The translations under genes and the position numbers were made by a program. A DNA stretch of 64,000 bases from Chelativorans sp. (GTDB lineage Bacteria; Pseudomonadota; Alphaproteobacteria; Rhizobiales; Rhizobiaceae): NCBI RefSeq assembly GCF_031180965.1, contig NZ_JAPSLH010000005.1:62001-126000 (forward strand). The letters run 5' to 3'. The notes beneath the pieces are model-generated. The model searched no databases. It saw only the letters and a program-made list of their open reading frames with translations, and had not been told where the DNA came from. The first letter of the stretch is position 1. Every line of letters begins with the position of its first letter. Positions 55,705-64,000 of the stretch are shown piece by piece.

Positions 55705-56190
55705 CTATAGCTGCTCGAGAATACGCGCAGCGCCGCTGTTCGTCACCTGGCCGCGGGCCTCTTCCAGGTTGAGCTGCGTCACGACCCCGTCATCGACGAT
55801 CATCGAGTATCTCTTCGAGCGCATGCCCATCCCGGCCATCGACAGGTCCTGCTCAAGGCCGAGGGCGCGCGTGAACTCGCCGTTGCCGTCGGCCAGGAAC
55901 ACCAGCCCGTGGTCGGCGCCGTAGGACTGCGCCCAGGCTCCCATCGTGTGTTGATCATTGACGGCGACGACGGCCACCGCGTCCACCCCGCGCGCGAGGA
56001 TCGCATTGTGGTTTTCCAGGAAGCCGGGCACGTGGCTGTTGCTGCAGGTCGACGAGAAGGCGGCCGGGACGCCGACGAGCACTACCTTGCGGCCGGCGAA
56101 GAAGTCCGCCGTGTTCACGTCTTCCGCGCCGTCCGGCGTGGCCTTCTTCAATTTGACGTTCGGCAGCCGGTCGCCGATGGAAATGGCCAT
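55705..56190 (-). CDS. Peroxiredoxin (Prx5/AhpE-like type)
   Basis: 161 residues. It reduces peroxides with a catalytic cysteine. The active-site motif PxxxSxxC is PAAFSSTCSNSHVPGFLENH (about 42-61), with the peroxidatic Cys after FSST. The usual glutaredoxin-type Prx5 pattern GVPAAFSSTC and QSYGADHGLVFLADGNGEFT supports the Prx5 group. No separate resolving cysteine is obvious, so a one-Cys mechanism with glutathione or glutaredoxin is inferred. Alone on the minus strand, convergent with rnhA. Confidence 0.92.
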   Translation of the reverse strand: MAISIGDRLPNVKLKKATPDGAEDVNTADFFAGRKVVLVGVPAAFSSTCSNSHVPGFLENHNAILARGVDAVAVVAVNDQHTMGAWAQSYGADHGLVFLADGNGEFTRALGLEQDLSMAGMGMRSKRYSMIVDDGVVTQLNLEEARGQVTNSGAARILEQL

Positions 56191-56303
56191 TGAAAAAACT
56201 CCTCGTGGTGGTTGGACGGTATGCCGAGCGGCGGCAGAAGCGCGCCTTTTGATCCAGGGGGACCGCCGCAGCGGACAGAGAAGACAGTAGCATAGTCCAT
56301 CGC

Positions 56304-57101
56304 TCAGGGGAGGGCAATTTGCCCGTCGGCCGCCTGCTTGCCGAGCACCAGCGTGTAGTCGAGCTTCGCCTCGCCTTTGGCGGCGCTCCCGCCCAAGATC
56401 TCGGCCGTGAAGACAGCCTCCCGCCCCTCCCGCTCCTTCAACTCGGGCATGCCGACCTGCAGGTTCTCGGGCGGCGCGAGGAAAAGCTCCGGCTCGCCTG
56501 CCTGGCCGGGTAGTTCGACCGCGATCCGAAGGGATGCACCCTCCCGCCTGACCTCGCTCACGCGAAAGCCGGCGCGCGCTGCTTCGGGAAGGGCGGCAAA
56601 GGCGGACTGCACCACGACCGCGTCCTGCGGATTGTCGGGATCCGCGCCGGCATCGAAGGAGAAGGGAGCCTCGACCGGGATGCAGATCGTCTCGCATATG
56701 CCGAGAAAGAGGCTGCCTTCGATGATCCCCGCCGCGCGTGCTTCGGGAAAGCTGAAGAGGACCGGAATGGTCACCGAATTCTTGTAGCCGGCCCAGCTCG
56801 CATAGGCATCGCTCATGCGCTCCGGCGCAGGAAAGAGGAGCCTTGCATCCGCCGCATCGGAGGCCTCCGAAAGGTTGATCTGCGGCGGCACGCCGGATCC
56901 GCCGGGATCGCGCCAATAGGTCTTCCATCCAGCCTCAAGCTTGATCTCCAGGGCGCCGCGAAGCTTGCCCTTATCGTCGGCGAGGCCCGAGGTGACGAGG
57001 CGGACCGTGCCACCCTCTGTTTGGATCCAGGCGCTGGATGATGCGGCGGCAGGCAGGGCCGTGACGAGGAGTGCTGTGAGGGCGGCGGGGAAGCGCAACA
57101 T
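56304..57101 (-). CDS. DsbD N-terminal-domain protein, periplasmic
   Basis: 265 residues. A signal peptide MLRFPAALTALLVTALPAAA is followed by a DsbD-alpha/DsbC-like domain: EIKLEAGWKTYWRDPGGSGV at about 53-72, LFPAPERMSDAYASWAGYKN, and a Cys pair in FLGICETICIPVEAPFSF (about 130-147). Such proteins act in periplasmic disulfide relay, perhaps for copper or cytochrome maturation, but have no DsbD membrane part. Divergent from the YqgE gene, with about 130 bases between. Confidence 0.87.
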   Translation of the reverse strand: MLRFPAALTALLVTALPAAASSSAWIQTEGGTVRLVTSGLADDKGKLRGALEIKLEAGWKTYWRDPGGSGVPPQINLSEASDAADARLLFPAPERMSDAYASWAGYKNSVTIPVLFSFPEARAAGIIEGSLFLGICETICIPVEAPFSFDAGADPDNPQDAVVVQSAFAALPEAARAGFRVSEVRREGASLRIAVELPGQAGEPELFLAPPENLQVGMPELKEREGREAVFTAEILGGSAAKGEAKLDYTLVLGKQAADGQIALP

Positions 57102-57231
57102 GGCGAGACATTGCTGCCGGAAAGGAGCATTTGCAACGCACAAAAAGGAGAGCTGCCGGAGGAGAGTCAAAATGCCGCCCCAGTGGCGCTGCCGTCTTTC
57201 AAGCGTAATCAAAACGCGATAGATTTTCACC

Positions 57232-57840
57232 ATGGTACAGATCATCGGCGCCAGCAAGACGGGCCTGGAGGCCACGCTGCAGAACCATTTCCTGATCGCC
57301 ATGCCCAGCATGCGCGACGAGCGGTTCTTGCGTTCCGTGATCTATCTTTGCGCCCACAACGCGGAAGGCGCGATGGGCCTCATCATCAACCGCACGCAGC
57401 AGCTCGGTTTCACGGACGTCCTGGTGGAATTGGGCATCGTCGAGCGGAGCCAGACGATCCGCCTTCCCGCCAGGGCTCGCAAGATCGCCGTGCGCAGCGG
57501 CGGCCCGGTCGACCGCAGCCGCGGCTTTGTGCTGCACTCCGGCGACTACATGGTCGATTCCTCCATGCCCGTTTCCGACCAGGTCTGCCTGACGGCGACC
57601 ATGGACATCCTGCGCGCCATTTCCGCCGGGCGAGGGCCGAGCCAGGCGCTGATGGCGCTCGGCTATGCCGGGTGGGGCGCCGGCCAGCTAGAGGCGGAAA
57701 TCGCCGACAATGGCTGGCTTGCCTGCCCGGCTTCTCCCGAACTCCTGTTCGACGCGGAGATCGACACCATCTATGACCGCATTCTGGCCTCGATCGGCGT
57801 CGACCTCCTGCATCTCAGCCACACGGCCGGCCACGCCTGA
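57232..57840 (+). CDS. YqgE/AlgH family protein (UPF0301)
   Basis: 202 residues. The family signature is LQNHFLIAMPSMRDERFLRS (about 18-37), then VIYLCAHNAEGAMGLIINRT and VRSGGPVDRSRGFVLHSGDY near 87-106. YqgE proteins are widespread and cytoplasmic; AlgH was linked to alginate regulation in Pseudomonas, but the basic activity is unknown. Divergent from the DsbD-N gene and convergent with the peptidase gene. Confidence 0.93.
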   Translation: MVQIIGASKTGLEATLQNHFLIAMPSMRDERFLRSVIYLCAHNAEGAMGLIINRTQQLGFTDVLVELGIVERSQTIRLPARARKIAVRSGGPVDRSRGFVLHSGDYMVDSSMPVSDQVCLTATMDILRAISAGRGPSQALMALGYAGWGAGQLEAEIADNGWLACPASPELLFDAEIDTIYDRILASIGVDLLHLSHTAGHA

Positions 57841-57879
57841 GGCGCCGGGCCCGCACGGAAAGGGTCTTCCGCCCTTGCG

Positions 57880-59445
57880 CTACTCAAGCCCGTAGAGCAG
57901 GAGCGCATCGTCGCGCAGGGCGCGGCGCGAGTCAGGCCGCGTATAGAACATGTGGCCACCCCTGTAATTCTCCTGCCGGAGCCGGCCGGCCGGTGCGAAG
58001 GGCCGCACCTGCCGCAGGAGCAGTTCGGTTCCGAAATAGGGCGTCACCAGATCCGTGTAGCCATGGACGACGAGCACCCGGAATTCCGGGTCCAGCGCCA
58101 GTACGCGGCTTAGCGCGCTGATCGCTTCCGGCGGCTCGCGGCCTTGTCCCCAGTTCCAGCCGAGTCGGTTGAGCAGGAGATATCGCCGCTGCGGCAGCCA
58201 CTGCAGCACATTGCGGTAATGATGGAGCATGGCGCTGGTCAGGGGCGCCGTCATGGCGCTCAGAACAGGGTCGAGGGATCGCCGCGCATTGGGACTGGCG
58301 GGCGCTTCAGCGGTAACCGTTCCATCATATATGCTGGCGATGCGCCCCTCCTTGAGCGCGAGCTCCTGCTCGAAGGCCGCCGCGTCGACCCGCCCTTCAT
58401 AGTCCCTCACCGTTGCCGCTGGCAGCCCGGTAAGCTCGGCCACCCGGGTGACGATGCGGCCAATGGCGCTCTCGTCCTGGAACCCGAGCAGAAGGTCCGT
58501 GACATATTCGCCGGCGGCATAGCCCTCCGCCGCATCGAGGGCGTCTTCCGAAAAAGCGCCGCGCCGCTCCATGCTCGTCGCCGCCAGCGACGGCAACAGC
58601 GATGCAAATCGGAGCGGCGAACGACCGGCTTCGCTCCACCAGCCGAAATCGAGCACGGGCGAGACGAGGATCAGGCCCTTCAATGCGACGCCGTATTCCG
58701 TCTGCAGCTCTTCCGCGAGAAGCGGCCCGCGGAACCCGCCATAGCTTTCGCCCACGAAATATTTCGGCGAGGGAAGGCGCCCATTCTCCGTCAGCCATCG
58801 CGTGACAAACCGGGCGAGCGCATCGATGTCGCCGTCGATCGAGAAGTAGCGGCCGCGCAGCCGGTCACTGGGGTCTATGAGGCGGCTGAATCCCGTCCCC
58901 GCAGGGTCGATGAAAACGAGATCGGTGAATTGCAGCCAGGTCTCCGGGTTGTCGACGAGAGCTATGGATTGCGACGGCACGATCCTGTCTCCGTCCATCG
59001 GCAGCAGCCATGGCCCAATGGCGCCAAGGTGGAGATAGGCGGAGGCCGCGCCCGGGCCTCCATTGACGGCGAAAGTAACTGGCCGGCTCGCCCGGTCGGC
59101 GCTCTCTCCCACATAGGACACGAAGGCGATCTCGGCTTCCGCCTGGCCCTCGGAATTGGTCAGAGTGATCGCCCCCGCAGTCGCTTCGAAGCGGAATTCG
59201 GCGCCATTCACCTGGATCCGGTGCAACGTCTTGCGCGGCTCGGGGAGGCGGCTCGCCTGGGCGGGGGGATTGGCCTCAGCCGACTGATCCCGCTGGGCGA
59301 GCACCGGATGCATCGGCAGAAGCCAGACCAGTAGGACGGCAAGCAACAGGCGCTTGCGCTGCGGCACGCCCCGCTGGGGATGCCTCCGCCCGGCGCGTGC
59401 GCCGGATTGTTCAGGCGCGGAAGAAGAGTAAAGGGCAGAATACAT
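57880..59445 (-). CDS. S10 family serine carboxypeptidase-like protein, exported
   Basis: 521 residues. A hydrophobic signal segment LLLAVLLVWLLPMHPVLA lies at about 33-50 after a basic N-terminus. The S10 catalytic Ser motif is FVGESYGGFRGPLLAEEL (about 225-242). VTFAVNGGPGAASAYLHLGA forms the oxyanion and substrate region near 121-140, and VLVVHGYTDLVTPYFGTE near the C-terminus holds the catalytic Asp and His region. Such exported peptidases remove C-terminal residues from peptides. The 174 bases upstream to the EAL gene hold no gene. Confidence 0.9.
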   Translation of the reverse strand: MYSALYSSSAPEQSGARAGRRHPQRGVPQRKRLLLAVLLVWLLPMHPVLAQRDQSAEANPPAQASRLPEPRKTLHRIQVNGAEFRFEATAGAITLTNSEGQAEAEIAFVSYVGESADRASRPVTFAVNGGPGAASAYLHLGAIGPWLLPMDGDRIVPSQSIALVDNPETWLQFTDLVFIDPAGTGFSRLIDPSDRLRGRYFSIDGDIDALARFVTRWLTENGRLPSPKYFVGESYGGFRGPLLAEELQTEYGVALKGLILVSPVLDFGWWSEAGRSPLRFASLLPSLAATSMERRGAFSEDALDAAEGYAAGEYVTDLLLGFQDESAIGRIVTRVAELTGLPAATVRDYEGRVDAAAFEQELALKEGRIASIYDGTVTAEAPASPNARRSLDPVLSAMTAPLTSAMLHHYRNVLQWLPQRRYLLLNRLGWNWGQGREPPEAISALSRVLALDPEFRVLVVHGYTDLVTPYFGTELLLRQVRPFAPAGRLRQENYRGGHMFYTRPDSRRALRDDALLLYGLE

Positions 59446-59619
59446 GGCGGCTTGTCCCCAAGGAGATGAAAGCGTCCGCCGGAAAAGCGGCTTCTATGAG
59501 GTTGCGGCGCGCCTTGATCTACGGCAGTCGGTTCGGCGGAACAGAATCCTGTCATCGCTCCGCTGCCGGAATGCCTCGGGTCCTCAATAGACTGCGGCCA
59601 CCGTCCCGGCCGGCCAGCC

Positions 59620-62505
59620 TCAATTCGCCACGACCGGGTTCTGCTCCATCAGCAGCTTCAGGCTGGCCTCGGCATCGGCCGGAGCGCCGAAATGGAAGCT
59701 TTGCGCATATTCACAGCCGATCCGGCGCAGCTGCTCGATGTCGCCTTGGTCGGACAGGCCTTCGGCGACGACGGACAGGCCGAGATCATGCGCCATGGCG
59801 ACCATGGATCTGAGCAGCACATTGCGCTTCGAAGTGGGGTCGTCGAGGAAACTGTTGTCGATCTTGATCGTGTCGAAGGGGAAGCGGGTGAGGTAGGATA
59901 ACGAGGAATAGCCGGTGCCGAAATCGTCGAGCGAAAGGCCGATCCCGAGCTGCTTCAGCTTGGAAAGGACATGCACCGACTGTTCGGGGTTGTCCATGAC
60001 GATGGATTCGGTGAGTTCGAGGCGGAAGCAGCGCGGCTTGATGTTGGACCGCGTGACGACGGAACGCACATCGCCGACGAGGTCGCGGCGGATGAGCTGC
60101 CGGCTGGAAAGGTTCACCGACATGAACAGCGGGATGTCGCCAAGCTGCTTCTGCCAGGAGTAGAGGTCCTCGGCGGCCTGCTGCATGGCGAAAAGGCCGA
60201 GCTGCACTATGAGACCCGAGCTTTCCGCGATGGGGATGAAGTCCGCCGGTGGGATGGTGCCGCGGCGGGGATGCTCCCAGCGCAACAGCGCCTCGAAGCC
60301 TGCGATGCTGCCGTCGTCGAGCCGCACGATGGGCTGGTAGGCGACGCGCAGCTCCTTGCGTTCCACCGCCCGGCGCAGGTCCGATTCCATCTGCAGCCGG
60401 TCCGTGCCGATGGAACGGAAGGCGGGGCGGAAAGGCTCGATCCGGTCGCCGCCGAAGCGCTTGGCCTGATACATGGCAAGTTCCGCGTCCTTCAGCATTT
60501 CCTCGGCCGATGTCTGCGCCGCAGTCCAGGAAACTAGGCCGATGGAAGCGGTGAGGATGATCTCGCGCCGGGCGAAGGTCACGGGCGAGCGTATCGCTTG
60601 GCGCACCGCGTCGGCGACGGCGGCGATATGGCCGGGCTCCTGTTCGGACAGGAGCATCATGACGAACTGGTCGCCGGTCATGCGCGAGAGCGCATCGCCC
60701 GGCTTCAGGAGGCGGTGCAGGCGCCGGGCTATGGTGAGCAGGATGGTGTCGCCGGCGGAGATGCCGAGCTCGTCATTTACGTGCTTGAAGCGGTCGATGT
60801 CGATGACGAGGACCGTGGGGCGGATCTTCTTCTCGTTACCGGCCATGGCGATCGTGGCGTCCAGCCGGTTGAGGAAGAGCTCGCGGTTGGGCAGGCCCGT
60901 CAGGTTGTCGTGCACGGCATCGTGCAGCAGGCGCTCTTCCGCCTTCTTCTGCTCGGTGATGTCGACCATCGTGCCGACACAGCGGATCACCTCCCCGTCG
61001 GAGCCGACAACCGGCCGGGCCCGCAGGGACATCCAGTGATAGTGCCCGTCGGCGGCGCGCAGCCGGAAATTCTGCGCGACGCGTCCGCGCCGGTGCTCCA
61101 GCACCATGTCGAGCGTGGTGCGGAAGGTGTCGCGGTCGTCGGCATGGAGCAGCGGCAGCCAGCTGCGGGCCGCCCCGTTCAGCGTGCCGGCGGGCAGGCC
61201 GAGTTGCCGGCTGAGATCGGGCTTGGTGACCACCTTGTCGCGCAGCACGTCCCAGTCCCAGACCGTGTCACCCGAGCCGGTGATGGCGAGGGCCTGGCGT
61301 TCCATGTCGCTGAACAGGCCCTGGAAGATCGCGCTGCCCGAAAGAGCGTGCTGCATGACCGTGAAGCCGAGCAGGAGCACGATGAGGATGAGGCCGCCGC
61401 CGATGGCCGGCTGCAGGATGTCGTTGTCGAGCGTGCCGGTTACGGCCATCCAGGCGCCGAGGAGCCAGACGAGGACCATCAACCAGCTCGGCACCAGCAT
61501 GATGGCGCGGTCATAGCCCTGCGCGCCGAGATAGATGATGAGGCCGAGCCCCACCACGGCCGTGGCGGCGAAGGAAAGTCGGGCGATGCCGGCGGCGATC
61601 GCCGGATCAATCACCGCGACGCCGGCGATGACGAGGAGCCCAAGAATCCAGGCAAGCACGCCGTAGCTGAAGTGGTTGTGCCAGCGGGAAAGGTTAAGAT
61701 AGGCGAATAGGAAGACGACGAGGGTGGCCGCCAGTGCGACCTCGGTACCCGCACGCCAGAGCTGCTCGGTGCCGGGCGATATCTCGACGATGCGCGACAG
61801 GAAGCCAAAATCGATCGAGATATAGGCAAGGATCGCCCAGGCGAGCGCGGCAGTGGCCGGGAACATGGACGTGCCCTTGACCACGAAGAGCACGGTGAGG
61901 AAGAGCGCGAGGAGCCCGGCGATGCCGATCACGATGCCACGGAACAGGGTGTAGGAATTGACCGTGTCCTTGTAGGCGGCGGGATCCCACAGATAGATTT
62001 GCGGCAGGTCGGGCGAGGCGAGCTCGGCAACGAAAGTGACGATGGCGCCGGGATCGAGCGTGACCAGGAATTCGTCCGCGTCGGTGCTCGGCTGCCGTTC
62101 CAGCGCGAAGCCTTCGCTCGGCGTGATCGCCGCGATGCGCTGCGAGCCGAGGTCGGGCCAGATCACGCCCGAGCCGACCAGCCGGAAATGCGGCGCCACG
62201 ATCAGGCGGTCGAGCTGCTCGTCCGTGGTGTTGGCTAGCGCGAACACGGCCCAGTCGCCGGATCGGGCATCCGTGGCTTCGACTTCGATGCGCCGAACGA
62301 TCCCGTTTGTGTCGGGCGCGGTCGACACCTGCAGGTTGTCGCCCTGACCGCGGTAGATCTCGACGGCGTTGGACAGGTCGAGCGCCACGTCGTCACGCGA
62401 GATCATTATGGGCTCTACGGCCGAGACCGGCACCGTTCCCAACGCAAGCAGCAGCCATGCAAGCATGGCCATTGCGCTCAGCAAGGACGGTTTCAGTCGC
62501 GACAA
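59620..62505 (-). CDS. 7TM-PAS-GGDEF-EAL protein, probable cyclic-di-GMP phosphodiesterase
   Basis: 961 residues from a TTG at 62505, which has GAGG 6 bases upstream and starts 2 bases after the upstream gene's stop; ATG 62574 would overlap that gene by 67 bases. Order: signal-like helix, a periplasmic 7TMR-DISM-type domain (to about 160), seven membrane helices (about 165-385), a PAS domain (about 405-515), GGDEF (about 520-680), EAL (about 695-935). The GGDEF site reads TGDQF, so the cyclase is probably dead. The EAL site has FEALLRW, DDFGTG, NLSSR, and KID intact, so phosphodiesterase activity is likely. Confidence 0.92.
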   Translation of the reverse strand: MSRLKPSLLSAMAMLAWLLLALGTVPVSAVEPIMISRDDVALDLSNAVEIYRGQGDNLQVSTAPDTNGIVRRIEVEATDARSGDWAVFALANTTDEQLDRLIVAPHFRLVGSGVIWPDLGSQRIAAITPSEGFALERQPSTDADEFLVTLDPGAIVTFVAELASPDLPQIYLWDPAAYKDTVNSYTLFRGIVIGIAGLLALFLTVLFVVKGTSMFPATAALAWAILAYISIDFGFLSRIVEISPGTEQLWRAGTEVALAATLVVFLFAYLNLSRWHNHFSYGVLAWILGLLVIAGVAVIDPAIAAGIARLSFAATAVVGLGLIIYLGAQGYDRAIMLVPSWLMVLVWLLGAWMAVTGTLDNDILQPAIGGGLILIVLLLGFTVMQHALSGSAIFQGLFSDMERQALAITGSGDTVWDWDVLRDKVVTKPDLSRQLGLPAGTLNGAARSWLPLLHADDRDTFRTTLDMVLEHRRGRVAQNFRLRAADGHYHWMSLRARPVVGSDGEVIRCVGTMVDITEQKKAEERLLHDAVHDNLTGLPNRELFLNRLDATIAMAGNEKKIRPTVLVIDIDRFKHVNDELGISAGDTILLTIARRLHRLLKPGDALSRMTGDQFVMMLLSEQEPGHIAAVADAVRQAIRSPVTFARREIILTASIGLVSWTAAQTSAEEMLKDAELAMYQAKRFGGDRIEPFRPAFRSIGTDRLQMESDLRRAVERKELRVAYQPIVRLDDGSIAGFEALLRWEHPRRGTIPPADFIPIAESSGLIVQLGLFAMQQAAEDLYSWQKQLGDIPLFMSVNLSSRQLIRRDLVGDVRSVVTRSNIKPRCFRLELTESIVMDNPEQSVHVLSKLKQLGIGLSLDDFGTGYSSLSYLTRFPFDTIKIDNSFLDDPTSKRNVLLRSMVAMAHDLGLSVVAEGLSDQGDIEQLRRIGCEYAQSFHFGAPADAEASLKLLMEQNPVVAN

Positions 62506-62507
62506 GA

Positions 62508-63104
62508 TCAGCCTCGTCTCGGTTGCACCTGATGCTCCCCCGCGATGAGGGCGTAGAGATGATGATCCTGCCATACGCCGTTGATGCGCAGATAGGACCG
62601 CAGAAGCCCTTCGCGCTGGAATCCGGCTTTTTCAAGCAGGCGCATCGAACGCTTATTGCTGGGAATACAGGCCGCCTCCAGCCGGTGCAACCTCAGGCGG
62701 TCGAATGCAAAGGGGATAACCTGCCGCAGCGCGTCGAGCATCAGCCCCTGGCCGGCATAGCGCTCGCCCATCCAATAGCCGACATGCGCCGACTGGGCTA
62801 CGCCATAGCGGATATTGCTCAAGGTGATGCCGCCGACCAGCCGGCCGCCCGCCTTTTCGAAGAGGAAGAACGCAACGCCGGTGCCGCGGTCATATTCGTA
62901 GCGGCCGCGCCTCAGGCGCTGGCGAAACGAGGCGCGGGAAAGCTCGTCCGGCGCCCATTTGGGCTCCCATGGCTCCAGGAAGGCGCGGCTTTCGCCCCGC
63001 AGCGCCGCCCATTCCGGATAGTCATGCGGGGCAGGCATGCGAAGGCGCAACAGCGCACCCTCGAGCGCCGGATAGTCGCGGCGGAAGAAGGGCAGCTGGA
63101 ACAT
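62508..63104 (-). CDS. rimJ: RimJ-like N-terminal acetyltransferase
   Basis: 198 residues. The GNAT core has LRMPAPHDYPEWAALRGESR near 20-39, the acetyl-CoA loop HVGYWMGERYAGQGLMLDAL about 122-141, and RLEAACIPSNKRSMRLLEKA near 155-174. The pattern is that of ribosomal-protein-S5-alanine acetyltransferase RimJ, though other N-terminal acetylases look alike. The gene starts 11 bases after the M16 peptidase gene and ends just before the TTG of the EAL gene, so the three may be one transcript. Confidence 0.88.
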   Translation of the reverse strand: MFQLPFFRRDYPALEGALLRLRMPAPHDYPEWAALRGESRAFLEPWEPKWAPDELSRASFRQRLRRGRYEYDRGTGVAFFLFEKAGGRLVGGITLSNIRYGVAQSAHVGYWMGERYAGQGLMLDALRQVIPFAFDRLRLHRLEAACIPSNKRSMRLLEKAGFQREGLLRSYLRINGVWQDHHLYALIAGEHQVQPRRG

Positions 63105-63115
63105 GCCGCGCCAGC

Positions 63116-64000
63116 TTAGACGGCGAGCTTGTGCAGCACCGGGCGCGGCGTCGTCAGCGTGTCGCGAATGCTTTCGAAAGGTGCCAGCGAGCCGACCGGG
63201 CCGATGGCCGTGACGGTGGGCCTGGAGGAGAACAGGCGCGAGGAGAGGTCCGCAAGCCGCTCCACGGTGAGGCCGGAGAGGCGGTCCATCAGCTCCTCCA
63301 TCTCGATCGGCCGGCCATAGAGGAGGAGCTGGCGTGCGACTTGCGAGGCGCGGCTGGCCGGGCTCTCGCGCGACATCATCAGGCCGGCGCGGTATTGCGC
63401 CCGGGCGCGGTCGAGCTCCGCCTGATCGATGCGCTCGCCGGCTTTCTGCAATTCGCCCACGATCACAGGGATGAGCTCGGCCAAGTCGCTCTGGCCGGTC
63501 GCCGCATGAACGCCGAAGATCCCCGTGTCCGAGAATCCCCAGTGGAAGGCGTAGACCGAATAGCAGAGGCCGCGTTTCTCCCGGACCTCCTGGAAAAGGC
63601 GCGACGACATGCCACCGCCGAGGATCATGGAGAGCACCTGCGAGGCGTAGAAATCGCGCACATGATAGGCGCGGCCCTCGAAGCCGAGGATTACATGCGC
63701 GTCCATCAGGTCGCGATGCTCGCGATAGTCGCCGCCGACATAATGGGAATATTGCGGCGCCGCGGGGTCCGCCTTGTCCCGGAACGTGCCGAGCCGCTTC
63801 TCCACCTCGCGCACGAATTCGTCATGGCTGAGCCCGCCGGCGGCGACCACAACCATCCGGTCGGCGCCATATTGGCGTTCCATGAAGCCGCGCAACTGAT
63901 CGGAGGTGAAGGACTGCACGGTTTCCGGCGTGCCGAGAATGGAGCGGCCGATCGCCTGGTGGCGGAAGGCGGTCTCGGTGAAGCGGTCGAACACCGCGTC
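63116..64000 (-). CDS. M16 family zinc peptidase, C-terminal part
   Basis: At least 295 residues; the frame runs off the right edge, so the N-terminus with the HxxEH zinc motif is missing. The visible part fits the processing-peptidase group of M16: ETAFRHQAIGRSILGTPETV near the edge, NPs such as LGGGMSSRLFQEVREKRGLC then YSVYAFHWGFSDTGIFGVHA and DQAELDRARAQYRAGLMMSR. Bacterial members are cytoplasmic or periplasmic proteases related to mitochondrial processing peptidase. The stop is at 63116. The gene precedes rimJ by 11 bases. Confidence 0.9.
   Translation of the reverse strand, partial: DAVFDRFTETAFRHQAIGRSILGTPETVQSFTSDQLRGFMERQYGADRMVVVAAGGLSHDEFVREVEKRLGTFRDKADPAAPQYSHYVGGDYREHRDLMDAHVILGFEGRAYHVRDFYASQVLSMILGGGMSSRLFQEVREKRGLCYSVYAFHWGFSDTGIFGVHAATGQSDLAELIPVIVGELQKAGERIDQAELDRARAQYRAGLMMSRESPASRASQVARQLLLYGRPIEMEELMDRLSGLTVERLADLSSRLFSSRPTVTAIGPVGSLAPFESIRDTLTTPRPVLHKLAV

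Overview
This is high-G+C chromosomal DNA from an alphaproteobacterium, most likely a member of the Hyphomicrobiales (Rhizobiales) close to the Phyllobacteriaceae (Mesorhizobium/Chelativorans/Nitratireductor-like). The evidence is protein content and gene order: split ATP synthase b/b' subunits, rnhB next to a PA0069-type radical SAM gene, pdxH - RT0821-like lipoprotein - dnaJ-type gene - fabI - phosphatase - aroC - ribB, xseB - dxs - tlyA, and coxB - ctaD - ctaB - coxF-like - ctaG - coxC - surf1 - ispH - thrB - rnhA. No rRNA, tRNA, CRISPR array, prophage or complete insertion sequence was seen. Nearly everything is housekeeping.

Layout. 1-750: end of the atp operon with its terminator. 0.77-3.6 kb: a TetR regulator, rnhB and a radical SAM gene, all on the minus strand. 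3.6-5.8 kb: a gene-poor accessory stretch with inverted repeats, a decayed IS5-family transposase end, an AAC(6')-like acetyltransferase and a VOC protein. 5.9-9.6 kb: minus-strand moaB, ispE, a small membrane protein, an S49 protease, a TrmN6-like methyltransferase and a DUF2007 gene. 9.7-20.8 kb: plus-strand polyprenyl synthase, a TPR/LysM protein, glyQ/glyS, a Sua5-type tRNA modification enzyme, a GlcD-like oxidase and a DUF6101-like gene, interrupted by a mosaic intergenic repeat at 12.95-13.19 kb. 20.8-29.4 kb: ubiA, a FlaR-like P-loop kinase, purD with a GNAT gene, an unusual membrane-integrated winged-helix regulator, a small cysteine-rich protein and an acyl-CoA dehydrogenase/enoyl-CoA hydratase pair. 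29.4-36.2 kb: pdxH, lipoprotein, DnaJ-type protein, SnoaL-like protein, fabI, phosphatase, DUF1344, aroC and ribB. 36.2-38.2 kb: an MFS transporter and divergent TetR regulator with three palindromic operators between them. 38.3-46.7 kb: HDAC-like amidohydrolase, xseB, DUF2277, dxs, tlyA, a TrmA-type RNA methyltransferase, a rearranged junction carrying a frameshifted monooxygenase gene, tldD and ialB. 47.0-55.6 kb: cytochrome aa3 oxidase structural and assembly genes, then ispH, thrB and rnhA. 55.7-64.0 kb: peroxiredoxin, DsbD-N protein, YqgE, an S10 peptidase, a 7TM-PAS-GGDEF-EAL protein, a RimJ-like acetyltransferase and a truncated M16 peptidase.

How the genes work together. Several steps of isoprenoid and quinone metabolism lie here: dxs, ispE and ispH of the MEP pathway, the long-chain polyprenyl diphosphate synthase and ubiA. 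They feed the ubiquinone used by respiration, and the same window holds the terminal oxidase with heme O synthase (CtaB), the CuB insertion factor (CtaG) and SURF1. Many genes start at GTG or TTG behind a good Shine-Dalgarno sequence; these starts are noted individually.

The most interesting observations are the three-operator MFS/TetR intergenic region; the rearranged RNA methyltransferase/tldD junction with a 104-base direct repeat; the OmpR-type DNA-binding domain fused to a glycine-rich polytopic membrane domain; a GGDEF-EAL protein with a degenerate GGDEF site; a ribB whose cyclohydrolase half lacks its zinc cysteines; and a TrmA-family enzyme lacking one iron-sulfur ligand. I found no large multi-gene system that looks entirely new.
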